Shown here piece after piece: positions 46,092 to 54,103 of a stretch of DNA of 64,000 nucleotides; the first letter of the stretch is position 1; every line of letters begins with the position of its first letter. Made by a program: the position numbers and the translations under genes. This DNA comes from Novosphingobium sp. Fuku2-ISO-50 (GTDB taxonomy: Bacteria; Pseudomonadota; Alphaproteobacteria; Sphingomonadales; Sphingomonadaceae), in assembly GCF_001519055.1 (NCBI RefSeq), contig NZ_KQ954299.1, positions 1-64,000 on the forward strand, written 5' to 3'. A model generated the notes under the pieces. That model worked only from the letters and a program-made list of their open reading frames with translations, was not told the origin of the DNA and ran no database searches.

Positions 46092-47318
46092 GTGAACCAG
46101 CCCAAGAAGATTTTGCCCAAGAAGGTTTTGCCCAAGAAGGTTTTGATCGCCGGTGGAGGGATCGGCGGCGCAGCGGCGGCGCTGTCGCTGCTGCAGCGCG
46201 GCTTTGATGTCGAAGTCTATGAACAGGCCCCGGAATTGGGCGAAGTGGGCGCGGGCATCCAGATCAGCCCGAACGGTTCGCGCGCGCTTCATGCGCTGGG
46301 CGTGTTCGAGACTCTCAAGGGCCTGTCCTGCGCTCCGGAGAAGAAGGAATTCCGCCTGTGGAACACCGGCAAGGCGTTCCCGCTGTTCGACCTGGGCGAC
46401 AGCGCTACCGAGAAATACGGCTTTCCCTATCTCACCGTCTTTCGCCCGGATCTGCTCGGCACGCTGGTGGACGCGGCCCGCGCGCTGAAACCCGATGTCT
46501 TTCACCTCGGCAAGACCGTCGCGGGCTTTGAGCAGGACGACAAGGGCGTCACGCTCAGGCTGGCCGACGGCACTGTCGCGACGGGCGATGCGCTGATCGG
46601 CGCCGACGGCGTCAAGACCGCGATCCGCCGCCAGCTGTGGGGCGATGACGAGGCGCAGTTCCGGGGGCTGGTCGCCTGGCGCTCGGTGATCCCGATGGAA
46701 CTGCTTCCCGAAAGCCTGCGCCAGATGGTCGGCTGGACCTGGATCGGGCCCGGCGCGCATCTCGTCAACTATCCGCTGCGCGGCGGCACGCTGATGAACA
46801 TGGTGGGCACTGTCGAGAACGGCACCTGGGCTGCCGAAGGCTATCGCCAGATCGGCGACAAGGCCGAATGCCTGCGCGATTTCGCCGGCTGGCACGACGT
46901 GGTCCAGACCTTGATCAAGGCTGCGCCGCAGTTGATGAAATGGGCCTTCATGGAACGCAAGCCCGCCCCCGCCTGGGGTCAGGGCAAGGTCTCGCTGCTG
47001 GGCGATGCGGCCCACGCGACGCTGCCGTTCCTGGCGCAGGGCGCGGTGATGTCGATCGAGGATGGTGTTGTCCTCGGTCGCTGCCTCGATGCCTTTGATG
47101 ATGTCGAGACGGCGCTCAAGCATTACGAGGGCGCGCGCGTCGAGCGCACCACCCGCATGGTGCAGGGCGCCAAGGACAATACCGGCCGCTTTCACGCGCC
47201 GGAGCTTGCGACCGAGGAAGGCGCCATCGCCTATATGGAACAGGAATGGAGCCGCGCGCCGATCGCCGGCCGCTATGACTGGCTCTACAAGTATGACGTG
47301 TTGACTGCGGACATCTGA
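46092..47318 (+). CDS. FAD-dependent aromatic hydroxylase (3-hydroxybenzoate 6-/salicylate hydroxylase type)
   Basis: Single-component flavoprotein monooxygenase, 408 residues from GTG 46092 (AAGGGAG upstream). It has the dinucleotide motif VLIAGGGIGGAAAALSL, the DG motif GADGVKTAIRR and the GD motif SLLGDAAHATLPFLAQGA. The C terminus WLYKYDVL resembles 3-hydroxybenzoate 6-hydroxylases. Next to gentisate dioxygenase, the expected reaction is para-hydroxylation of a 3-hydroxybenzoate (perhaps methylated) to gentisate. Residues 4-18 are a lysine-rich triple repeat of PKK[IV]L, the last unit running into the first Rossmann strand. Confidence 0.88.
   Translation: MNQPKKILPKKVLPKKVLIAGGGIGGAAAALSLLQRGFDVEVYEQAPELGEVGAGIQISPNGSRALHALGVFETLKGLSCAPEKKEFRLWNTGKAFPLFDLGDSATEKYGFPYLTVFRPDLLGTLVDAARALKPDVFHLGKTVAGFEQDDKGVTLRLADGTVATGDALIGADGVKTAIRRQLWGDDEAQFRGLVAWRSVIPMELLPESLRQMVGWTWIGPGAHLVNYPLRGGTLMNMVGTVENGTWAAEGYRQIGDKAECLRDFAGWHDVVQTLIKAAPQLMKWAFMERKPAPAWGQGKVSLLGDAAHATLPFLAQGAVMSIEDGVVLGRCLDAFDDVETALKHYEGARVERTTRMVQGAKDNTGRFHAPELATEEGAIAYMEQEWSRAPIAGRYDWLYKYDVLTADI
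46101..46145 (+). repeat. Three tandem 15-bp units at the hydroxylase N terminus
   Basis: CCCAAGAAG[A/G]TTTTG repeated three times in frame at 46101, 46116 and 46131, encoding PKKIL-PKKVL-PKKVL. The last two copies are identical. Confidence 0.95.
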
Positions 47319-47322
47319 GACG

Positions 47323-48579
47323 ATGAGCGAGACCGCTGCCCGGCCGAATGCCGACCTGCCGCCTGCCGACCTGCCGCACGCCGACCTGCTGTCGGGTGTC
47401 CGGGTGCTGGACCTGACGAACGTCCTGTCCGGCCCCTATTGCACGTATCAGATGGCGCTGCTCGGTGCCGAAGTGATCAAGGTGGAAAACCCCGACGGCG
47501 GCGATCTCGCCCGCCAGTTGGGGGCCTCGACCGAACTCAACCGGGAATTTCTGGGCACCTCTTTCCTGGCGCAGAACGCGGGGAAGAAATCGGTCTCGCT
47601 CAATCTCAAGACGCCCGAAGGCCGCGATCTGTTCCAGCGGTTGGTCAAAGACGCCGACGTCGTGGTCGAAAACTTTCGTCCCGGCGTGATGGATCGGCTG
47701 GGCGTCGGCTACGAGGCGCTGAAAGAGATCAATCCGGGCATCATCTTTTGTGCCATCTCGGGCTTTGGGCAGGAAGGTCCACTGCGGGGCAATCCCGCCT
47801 ATGACCAGATCGTGCAGGGCATGTCAGGGGTGATGAGCATCACCGGCGATCAGGATTCGGCGCCGTTGCGCGTCGGCTATCCCTTGTGCGACACGCTGGG
47901 CGGGCTGTCATCCGCCTTTGCGATCGCGTCTGCGCTCTATGCGCGCAAGGAAACGGGCAAGGGGCGTTTCATCGACGTTTCCATGCTCGATTCGACGATT
48001 TCGGTGCTGGGCTGGGTGGTCTCGAATTACCTCCTGGCCGGGGTCGAGCCGCGCGCGGTCGGCAATCAGAACATGACGGCCGCGCCCTCGGGGGTGTTCA
48101 CGGCGGCCGATGGCCCGCTCAACATCGCGGCCAACAAGCAGGAACAGTTCGAGGCTCTGGCACGGCAAATCGGGCGCGAGGATCTGATCGCCGACCCACG
48201 CTTTGCCGGGCGCGAGGATCGCAAGGTCCATCGCGCGGCGCTGAATGGGGAAATCAATGCCGCCCTGGCCAGGCGTCCGGCGGCCGAATGGGAAGCCGAG
48301 CTCAACCGGGCCGGAATCCCGAGCGGCCGGGTGATGACCGTCCCCGAAGTGTTGGCCAGCGAACAAGTCAAATCGCGTCGGCTGGTGCAGCATATCCCCT
48401 TCGATCAGGCCGGGCTGGACGGCATCGAGGTGGTCCGCTCGGGCTTTCGCTTTGGCGATAGCGAGCCTGCCGCACGCAGCGCCCCGCCGCTGCTGGGCGA
48501 ACACAATGAAGAGATTTACGGCGAGATCGGCCTGAGCCCCGCCGAAATCGCGCAACTGCGCGAGCGGAAGGTGGTGTGA
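47323..48579 (+). CDS. CaiB/BaiF family (class III) CoA-transferase
   Basis: 418-residue acyl-CoA transferase. Family motifs: VRVLDLTNVLSGPYCTYQMA, GAEVIKVENPDGGD, NLKTPEGRD, and the catalytic Asp in AYDQIVQGMSG (about residue 163). The N terminus carries a near-triple ADLP repeat. It follows the hydroxylase by 4 bases. Together with the HMG-CoA-lyase-type gene 0.9 kb away it resembles the succinyl-CoA:R-citramalate CoA-transferase plus R-citramalyl-CoA lyase pair known from Chloroflexus. The acid it activates here (citramalate or malate) is inference. Confidence 0.88.
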   Translation: MSETAARPNADLPPADLPHADLLSGVRVLDLTNVLSGPYCTYQMALLGAEVIKVENPDGGDLARQLGASTELNREFLGTSFLAQNAGKKSVSLNLKTPEGRDLFQRLVKDADVVVENFRPGVMDRLGVGYEALKEINPGIIFCAISGFGQEGPLRGNPAYDQIVQGMSGVMSITGDQDSAPLRVGYPLCDTLGGLSSAFAIASALYARKETGKGRFIDVSMLDSTISVLGWVVSNYLLAGVEPRAVGNQNMTAAPSGVFTAADGPLNIAANKQEQFEALARQIGREDLIADPRFAGREDRKVHRAALNGEINAALARRPAAEWEAELNRAGIPSGRVMTVPEVLASEQVKSRRLVQHIPFDQAGLDGIEVVRSGFRFGDSEPAARSAPPLLGEHNEEIYGEIGLSPAEIAQLRERKVV

Positions 48580-48632
48580 GGGGCGCCCCGGCGGCCCGCA
48601 GCGCCGCCAGTTCCGCCCTCTCGCTGCGGCCC

Positions 48633-49451
48633 TCAATCCTTCAGGGCCACCAGTTCCCCGGAAAACTGGCGCGGGTCCACGCCCAGCGCAATGGACAGCT
48701 TCACGCTCGCCTCGGTGTCGACCGAGCGCAGCAAGTCCTGCTGCTCTTTGGTAAAGCGGGCGATCGGGCTGGAAATCTGCAACGCGCCCACCAGTTCGTT
48801 CCGCGGACCGAACACCGGCGCGGAAATGGCCGCCATCTCGCCGTTCACTTCGCCGCGCGAAACCGAATAGTAACGCGGCAGCGGATGCGGCAGCGAGGCG
48901 GGATTGGACAAGTGGCGGAAGATCCGCGCCGAGGCGCCGCTTTCCAGTCCGAGCCGGGTGCCGACGCGGATATGGTAATCGCGAACCGCATTCTTGCCGT
49001 CCTGGCGGAACAGGCAAAGCTGGCTGTCGCCTTCGCGGATCAGGAAAGAGACGCCTTCGTTCGTCCGGTTCACCACATCCTTCATCGCCGGCTCGACATA
49101 GTCGCGCAGCTCGAAGGCATCCTGAAAGATCGACGAGAGCTCGGCCAGTTTGGGACCCAGCCGGTAAGCGCCGTCTGCCATCTGCCAGACATAGCCAAAG
49201 CTTTCCAGACTGCCGAGCAGGCGCAGGATCGTGCTCTTGTAAAGCCCGGTGTTGCGCGCCAGTTCCGCCAGCGACTGCACCGGACGGTCATGCGTGAAAG
49301 CGCCCAGAATGGTGAAGGCTCGATCGACGGCGGCAACACCCGATTTGGAATTGCCGCGCCCTTCTTCGGGAATGTGCGTAACGAGAACCCCCTCTCGCTG
49401 TTCCGTAAACTTGTTCTGATGATCAGAACGCCGGTTCAATAGGAAATGCAA
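48633..49451 (-). CDS. IclR-family transcriptional regulator
   Basis: 272-residue regulator with an N-terminal winged helix (about 39-95: VAAVDRAFTILGAF, SLAELARNTGLYKSTILRLL). An effector-binding GAF-like domain follows (VRDYHIRVGTRLGLESGASARI, VFGPRNELVGALQISSP). The only ordinary in-frame start before the helix-turn-helix is ATG 49451 (TTG 49439 possible), so the best operator copy (49413-49429) lies inside its first codons. It sits amid the genes carrying the same operator and is the leading candidate for their regulator, with autoregulation. Effector unknown. Confidence 0.9.
   Translation of the reverse strand: MHFLLNRRSDHQNKFTEQREGVLVTHIPEEGRGNSKSGVAAVDRAFTILGAFTHDRPVQSLAELARNTGLYKSTILRLLGSLESFGYVWQMADGAYRLGPKLAELSSIFQDAFELRDYVEPAMKDVVNRTNEGVSFLIREGDSQLCLFRQDGKNAVRDYHIRVGTRLGLESGASARIFRHLSNPASLPHPLPRYYSVSRGEVNGEMAAISAPVFGPRNELVGALQISSPIARFTKEQQDLLRSVDTEASVKLSIALGVDPRQFSGELVALKD
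49413..49429. promoter_or_regulatory. Operator motif copy F (most symmetric)
   Basis: GTTCTGATGATCAGAAC, perfect 8-base arms with a one-base centre, between the IclR gene and the lyase gene and inside the 5-prime end of the IclR reading frame. Confidence 0.75.
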
Positions 49452-49498
49452 AACGGATTGTCGAGCCTATATTGCAGGCTTCGCTGCGGAGATGAATC

Positions 49499-50485
49499 AT
49501 GAATGACTTGCCCAAGCGGATATTCATCAAGGAAGAAGGCCCGCGCGAGGGTTTCCAGATCGAATCCGGGGATATACCGACCGCCGACAAGATCGCCTTG
49601 ATCGATGCGCTGGCCAAAACGGGCCTGAAGCACATCCAGACCGTGTCTTTCGTCAATCCCGCCCGCGTGCCCGGCATGGCGGATGCCGAAGCGGTGGTCG
49701 CGGGCATCACGCCTGTCGAAGGTGTGCATTTCACCGGGCTGTGGCTCAACAATCAGGGCTTTCTGCGCGCGCTGGAAACAAAGAAGCTCCACATGGAAGG
49801 CAAGCTGACGCTTTATGCCTCCAGGGCCTTTTTGAAGCGCAACCAGAACCGCACGCTCGAACAACAGTTCGCCGCCCAGCCGGAACTGATCAAGAGCTAT
49901 CAGCATGCCGGCGTGCCGGTGCGTACCGGCTTTGTCACCGCAGCGTTCGGCTGCAATTTCCAAGGCGATGTCGATGCCGCCTATGTGGTGGAACTGGTGG
50001 GGCAGATGCGCGCGATCGCCCGCGACAATGGCGAAGATCTGGACCTGATCGGGCTGGGCGACACCATGGCCTGGGCAAATCCCGAAAAGATCCGGCGCGT
50101 GGTCGGCGAGGTCCGCGCGGCGAACCCGGATGTCGCCATTTCGCTGCACCTGCATGACACGCGCGGGCTCGGTCTGGCCAATGCCTATGCCGGGCTGCAG
50201 ATGGGTGTTGCCCATTTCGACGCGGCGGTGGCAGGGCTTGGCGGTTGCCCTTTTGCCCGGCATTCGGGCGCGGCCGGCAATATCTGCACCGAGGATCTGG
50301 TCTTGATGTGCGAGGAAATGGGCATCGAAACCGGCGTCGATCTCGAAGCGCTGATCGATTGCGCGCTGATGGCCGAAAAGATCGTCCGCCATCCGCTGCC
50401 CGGCAAGGTCAAGACGGGCGGCAGCCTGCGCGCGCTGCGCGAAAAGCTGGCTTTGGGTGATGCCACCCCGGTCGTGGCCGAATAG
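49499..50485 (+). CDS. HMG-CoA-lyase-family enzyme (candidate citramalyl-CoA lyase)
   Basis: 328-residue TIM-barrel lyase. Visible: EEGPREGFQIESG with the metal-binding acid, SLHLHDTRGLGLANAYAG with the His pair, and the active-site loop VAGLGGCPFARHSGAAGN with the family Cys. A GGAG ribosome site precedes ATG 49499. Ordinary HMG-CoA lyase serves leucine breakdown, but no leucine genes are here. The neighbours (CoA-transferase, aconitase homologue, gentisate genes) favour cleavage of a citramalyl- or malyl-type CoA thioester to acetyl-CoA and a 2-oxoacid. Confidence 0.85.
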   Translation: MNDLPKRIFIKEEGPREGFQIESGDIPTADKIALIDALAKTGLKHIQTVSFVNPARVPGMADAEAVVAGITPVEGVHFTGLWLNNQGFLRALETKKLHMEGKLTLYASRAFLKRNQNRTLEQQFAAQPELIKSYQHAGVPVRTGFVTAAFGCNFQGDVDAAYVVELVGQMRAIARDNGEDLDLIGLGDTMAWANPEKIRRVVGEVRAANPDVAISLHLHDTRGLGLANAYAGLQMGVAHFDAAVAGLGGCPFARHSGAAGNICTEDLVLMCEEMGIETGVDLEALIDCALMAEKIVRHPLPGKVKTGGSLRALREKLALGDATPVVAE

Positions 50486-50499
50486 CGGAAGCGCGAGAC

Positions 50500-53148
50500 A
50501 TGGCCAATACATTCGGCGCGCGCAGCACCCTGCGCGTGGGGCAGACGGACTATACCTATTTTTCGCTGCCACAGGCACAGGCCAGCCTCGGCAGCCTTGC
50601 GCGCATGCCGTTTTCGCTGCGGGTGGTGCTGGAAAACCTGCTGCGCTGCGAAGACGGGGTGCGTGTCACTGCCGATGACATCCGCGCCTTTGTCGCGCCT
50701 CCGCCAGGCCCCGCGCGGGAAATCCAGTTCCATCCGGCGCGCGTGCTGATGCAGGATTTTTCGGGCACGGCCTGCCTCGCCGATCTCGCCGCGATGCGCG
50801 ATGCCATGGTGCCGCTGGGCAAGGACCCGGCGGCGGTGAACCCGACCATCCCCGTTCATCTGGTCATCGACCATTCGGTGATGGTCGATCATGCCGGCGA
50901 GCCGCAGGCCTTTGAGCGCAATCTTGCGCTGGATTACGAGCGCAATTCGGAACGCTATGCCTTTCTGCGCTGGGGCGCGCGCTCGCTCGGCAATTTTCAG
51001 GTGGTGCCGCCGGGGCAGGGCATCTGCCACCAGATCAATCTGGAAAATCTCGCGCGCGTCGTCTGGACCAGCCGGGGCGAGGATGGCACTTTGCTGGCCT
51101 ATCCCGATACGCTGGTCGGCACCGACAGCCATACCACCATGGTCAACGGGCTTGGCGTGCTCGGCTGGGGCACGGGGGGGATCGAGGCGGAAGCCGCGAT
51201 GCTGAGCCAGCCCGTCTCGATGCTGCGCCCGCTCGTGACGGGGGTGCGGCTGGTGGGCGCGCCGGGTGAAGGCACCACCGCGACCGATCTGGTGCTGACC
51301 GTGACCAGACTGCTGCGCGCCAGGGGCGTGGTCGGGCGCTTTGTCGAATTCTGCGGGCCGGGGCTGGCCGCGCTGCCGGTCGCGGACCGGGCGACGCTGG
51401 CCAACATGGCACCCGAATATGGCGCGACTTGCGGCTATTTCCCCATCGATGTCCAGACGCTGGCCTATCTGCGGCTGAGCGGGCGCGACGAGGAACAGAT
51501 CGCGCTGGTCGAAGCCTATGCAAGGGCGCAGGGCCTGTGGCGCGAGGCTGATGCCGCGGACCCGGCGTTCGACGATCTGGTCGAGCTGGACCTCGGAACG
51601 ATCGTGCCGTCGCTGGCGGGCCCCAAGCGCCCGCAAGACCTTGTCGCGCTGCCCGATCTCGCCGGCGGCTTTGCCGAGGCTCTGGCCGATTTCGGCGCGG
51701 TGCCGGGCAGGGGCTTTCCCGTTGCCGGCGCGGACTTCACTCTCGACCATGGCGCCATCGCCATCGCCGCGATCACCAGTTGCACCAACACGTCCAACCC
51801 CGCCTCGGTGATCACCGCCGGGCTGGTCGCACGCAAGGCCCGTGCGCTGGGGCTTGTGCCCAAACCCTGGGTGAAATGCTCGTTCGCGCCGGGCAGCCGG
51901 GTGGTGAGCGATTACCTTGCCCGTGCCGGGTTGCAGGACGATCTCGATGCGCTGGGCTTCAATCTGGTGGGCTATGGTTGCGCCACCTGCGTCGGCAATT
52001 CGGGGCCGTTGGCCGGAAATATCGGCATGAGCATCGCGGAGAATGCCATCGTCGCGGCCGCCGTGCTTTCGGGCAATCGCAATTTCGAAGGGCGGATTTC
52101 GCCGCTGGTGCGCGCCAACTACCTGGCTTCGCCGGGGCTGGTAGTGGCCTACGCCTTGCTCGGTTCGGTGGCGGTGGACATGGCGACGCAGCCGCTGGGG
52201 GTGGCCCCGGACGGGCAGCCCGTCCATCTGCGCGACATCTGGCCGACGCGCGCCGAAGTGGCTGAAACATTGGCCCGCTTCGTCACCCCGGCCAGCTTTG
52301 CCGCAGTGGGCGACACGGTGTTCGCAGGGGACGAACGCTGGGCGGCGCTGCCTGCGGATCAGTCGGACCGGTTTCCCTGGGCTGCGGGCTCCACGTATAT
52401 TGCGCCGCCGGATTTCTTTGCGGGCATGTCGGCAGAGCCGGGGGCACCTGCCGACATCGCGAGCGCCGCGCCCATCGCGATTCTGGGCGATTCCATCACC
52501 ACCGACCATATTTCGCCGGTGGGCGCCATCGCACCCGACAGCCCCGCAGGCCATTACTTGCGCGGTCTGGGTGTGGCGCCGGTGGACTTCAATTCCTATG
52601 GCACGCGGCGCGGCAATCATGAGGTGATGACGCGCGGCACGTTCGCCAATATCCGGGTGAAGAACGAGATGTTGCCCGGCGTCGAAGGCGGCATGTCGCA
52701 CCACCGGGGCAATGTGCTGCCGATCTATGACGCGGCCATGCGGTTCCGCGCCGAGGGCGTGCCGCTGGTGATCATCGCCGGCAAGGAATATGGCACGGGT
52801 TCGGCCCGCGACTGGGCGGCCAAGGGCACCGCCGCCATCGGCGTGCGCGCGGTGATCGCCGAGAGTTTCGAGCGCATCCACCGTGCCAATCTGGTCGGCA
52901 TGGGTGTCCTCCCGCTGCAATTCGCGGGCGGTCAGGATCGTCGCACGCTGGGTCTGACGGGCGCGGATCGTTTCACCATCACCGACCTTGGCGGGTTGGC
53001 GCCGCTGGGCACGGTGAGGGTGGTGGTGGAGCGTGAGGATGGCTCGCGCTTTGGCTTCGAGACGCTCTGCCGGATCGATACCCGGATGGAACTGCGCTAT
53101 TTCATGGGCGGCGGCATCCTCACCTCGATTGCCCGTGCCATCGGTTGA
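50500..53148 (+). CDS. Aconitase-family hydratase (AcnA type)
   Basis: 882-residue [4Fe-4S] hydro-lyase. Cluster ligands are in ITSCTNTSNP and GYGCATCVGNSGPL. The swivel domain includes GDSITTDHISPVG and AGKEYGTGSARDWAAKG. Length and domain order are those of AcnA. It is 14 bases after the lyase and ends the gentisate-lyase block, so it is unlikely to be the housekeeping citric-acid-cycle enzyme. I infer hydration of maleate or citraconate to R-malate or R-citramalate. The known maleate hydratase HbzIJ belongs to the same superfamily, in split form. A 2-methylaconitate role is an alternative. Confidence 0.88.
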   Translation: MANTFGARSTLRVGQTDYTYFSLPQAQASLGSLARMPFSLRVVLENLLRCEDGVRVTADDIRAFVAPPPGPAREIQFHPARVLMQDFSGTACLADLAAMRDAMVPLGKDPAAVNPTIPVHLVIDHSVMVDHAGEPQAFERNLALDYERNSERYAFLRWGARSLGNFQVVPPGQGICHQINLENLARVVWTSRGEDGTLLAYPDTLVGTDSHTTMVNGLGVLGWGTGGIEAEAAMLSQPVSMLRPLVTGVRLVGAPGEGTTATDLVLTVTRLLRARGVVGRFVEFCGPGLAALPVADRATLANMAPEYGATCGYFPIDVQTLAYLRLSGRDEEQIALVEAYARAQGLWREADAADPAFDDLVELDLGTIVPSLAGPKRPQDLVALPDLAGGFAEALADFGAVPGRGFPVAGADFTLDHGAIAIAAITSCTNTSNPASVITAGLVARKARALGLVPKPWVKCSFAPGSRVVSDYLARAGLQDDLDALGFNLVGYGCATCVGNSGPLAGNIGMSIAENAIVAAAVLSGNRNFEGRISPLVRANYLASPGLVVAYALLGSVAVDMATQPLGVAPDGQPVHLRDIWPTRAEVAETLARFVTPASFAAVGDTVFAGDERWAALPADQSDRFPWAAGSTYIAPPDFFAGMSAEPGAPADIASAAPIAILGDSITTDHISPVGAIAPDSPAGHYLRGLGVAPVDFNSYGTRRGNHEVMTRGTFANIRVKNEMLPGVEGGMSHHRGNVLPIYDAAMRFRAEGVPLVIIAGKEYGTGSARDWAAKGTAAIGVRAVIAESFERIHRANLVGMGVLPLQFAGGQDRRTLGLTGADRFTITDLGGLAPLGTVRVVVEREDGSRFGFETLCRIDTRMELRYFMGGGILTSIARAIG

Positions 53149-53186
53149 GCGTCGGCTGAGCAACGGTTGAGCAACGGTTGAGCATT
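53143..53186 (+). repeat. Four tandem 11-bp units at the aconitase stop
   Basis: GGTTGAGCGTC, GGCTGAGCAAC, GGTTGAGCAAC and GGTTGAGCATT follow head to tail. The first contains the stop codon TGA; each unit would supply another TGA in shifting frames. A run of nine G follows. Confidence 0.85.
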
Positions 53187-53274
53187 GGGGGGGGGGCATC
53201 GCCCGTCAAGGCGCTCGGGCAGTTTGACCATGCGGGAGCGAGGACCAGCGCCTCGGCTCCCGATTCGACCAATC

Positions 53275-53895
53275 CTAACCCTCGATACCCCGGCACGCCA
53301 TGTCGGCCAGAATGTCGACCGCCGCTTCCCAATCAAAGCCGGCCAAATCATAGCCCATCACACTGGCCAGCCTCTCGCCGCGCGCCAGCGGGTAGATATA
53401 GACCCCCAGCACCACATTCATCGCGAGAAAGAAGCGCCGCTCGTCAAGGTCGGGCAGGCACCGGCGCAGCAGGACGATCAACCTTTGCCGCACCGGCTCG
53501 GCCAGTTGGCGGGTGATGGCGCGCGCCTCTTCGGAAGGATCGAGCAGGGCCAGGCTGTAGACGCGACGGATCTTTTGCATGCCCGTCCCTTCACAGGTCA
53601 TGCCCGAGCCGAAGAATGCGGCGATCACCGCGCGGGCGGAAAAATTCCCCTGCGCCTCCAGCACGTCGAAACTGGCATTTTGCGCGGCATGGATCGGATC
53701 GAAATGGCGCTTGAAAACCTCGACGAACAATTCCCGCTTGCCGCTCCAGTTGCGGCTGAGCGAGGCGAGGCTGGTGCCCGCCCGCGCGGCAATGGCGCGG
53801 ATGGTGCAGCGGTCATAGCCGCTTTCGATAAATTGTTCATCGGCTGCAACAAGAAAGCGCTCGCGGCTGGTGCTTTCCAGCGGGGCATCAGCCAT
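53275..53895 (-). CDS. TetR-family transcriptional regulator, second copy
   Basis: 206 residues from ATG 53895, which overlaps the flavin-reductase remnant stop (ATGGCTGA), as its paralogue overlaps an intact reductase; a start at 53928 is possible. The helix-turn-helix (GYDRCTIRAIAARAGTSLA, LSRNWSGKRELFVEVF) and the ligand domain (HFDPIHAAQNASFDVLEAQ) closely match the TetR at 31150. Probably controls the HpaB2 transcript. It converges on the aconitase gene. Confidence 0.87.
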   Translation of the reverse strand: MADAPLESTSRERFLVAADEQFIESGYDRCTIRAIAARAGTSLASLSRNWSGKRELFVEVFKRHFDPIHAAQNASFDVLEAQGNFSARAVIAAFFGSGMTCEGTGMQKIRRVYSLALLDPSEEARAITRQLAEPVRQRLIVLLRRCLPDLDERRFFLAMNVVLGVYIYPLARGERLASVMGYDLAGFDWEAAVDILADMACRGIEG

Positions 53896-54103
53896 GAAAT
53901 TCAACTTGCCCGCAGCGCCCGTCGCCATGGACCAGCGTCCGACCGCCTCGCAGGACCACGCATTCCACCAAACCTGTCACCACCATATGATTGCCAAATT
54001 CCGCTGCCTGTTCCACGCGGCACAGGATAGTGGCCGCGGCGGATTCCACAAGCGACAGGCGTATGGCGGCGCGGAAGTCTCCTTCCAGCGCCGCCATTTT
54101 CAC
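53888..54103 (-). pseudogene. Truncated flavin reductase remnant
   Basis: A 71-residue GTG-started frame directly after the HpaB2 stop. ILCRVEQAAEFGNHMVVTGLV and the terminal HGDGRCGQ align by eye with CKVETHHSFGSHDMIVGVV and YVDGRYGG of the intact reductase at 31824. Roughly the first 100 residues, including the flavin-binding part, are missing. Gene order HpaB-reductase-TetR is preserved. It may still be translated, but should not bind flavin; HpaB2 would need the reductase from the other operon. Confidence 0.7.

Noticed and set aside
48628..48648. Terminator GGCCCT...AGGGCC between the CoA-transferase and IclR genes
   Set aside because: Short arms, no U-run, and it overlaps the IclR coding end; likely chance.
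50500..53148. Housekeeping aconitase acnA
   Set aside because: The gene is embedded in a catabolic block next to a CoA-transferase and lyase, so the citric-acid-cycle name would mislead.
50185..53199. Very long open frame (about 1,000 codons) on the minus strand opposite the aconitase gene
   Set aside because: It is opposite a gene with complete aconitase motifs; the product is Arg/His/Gln-rich without domains, as expected for a GC-rich antisense shadow.
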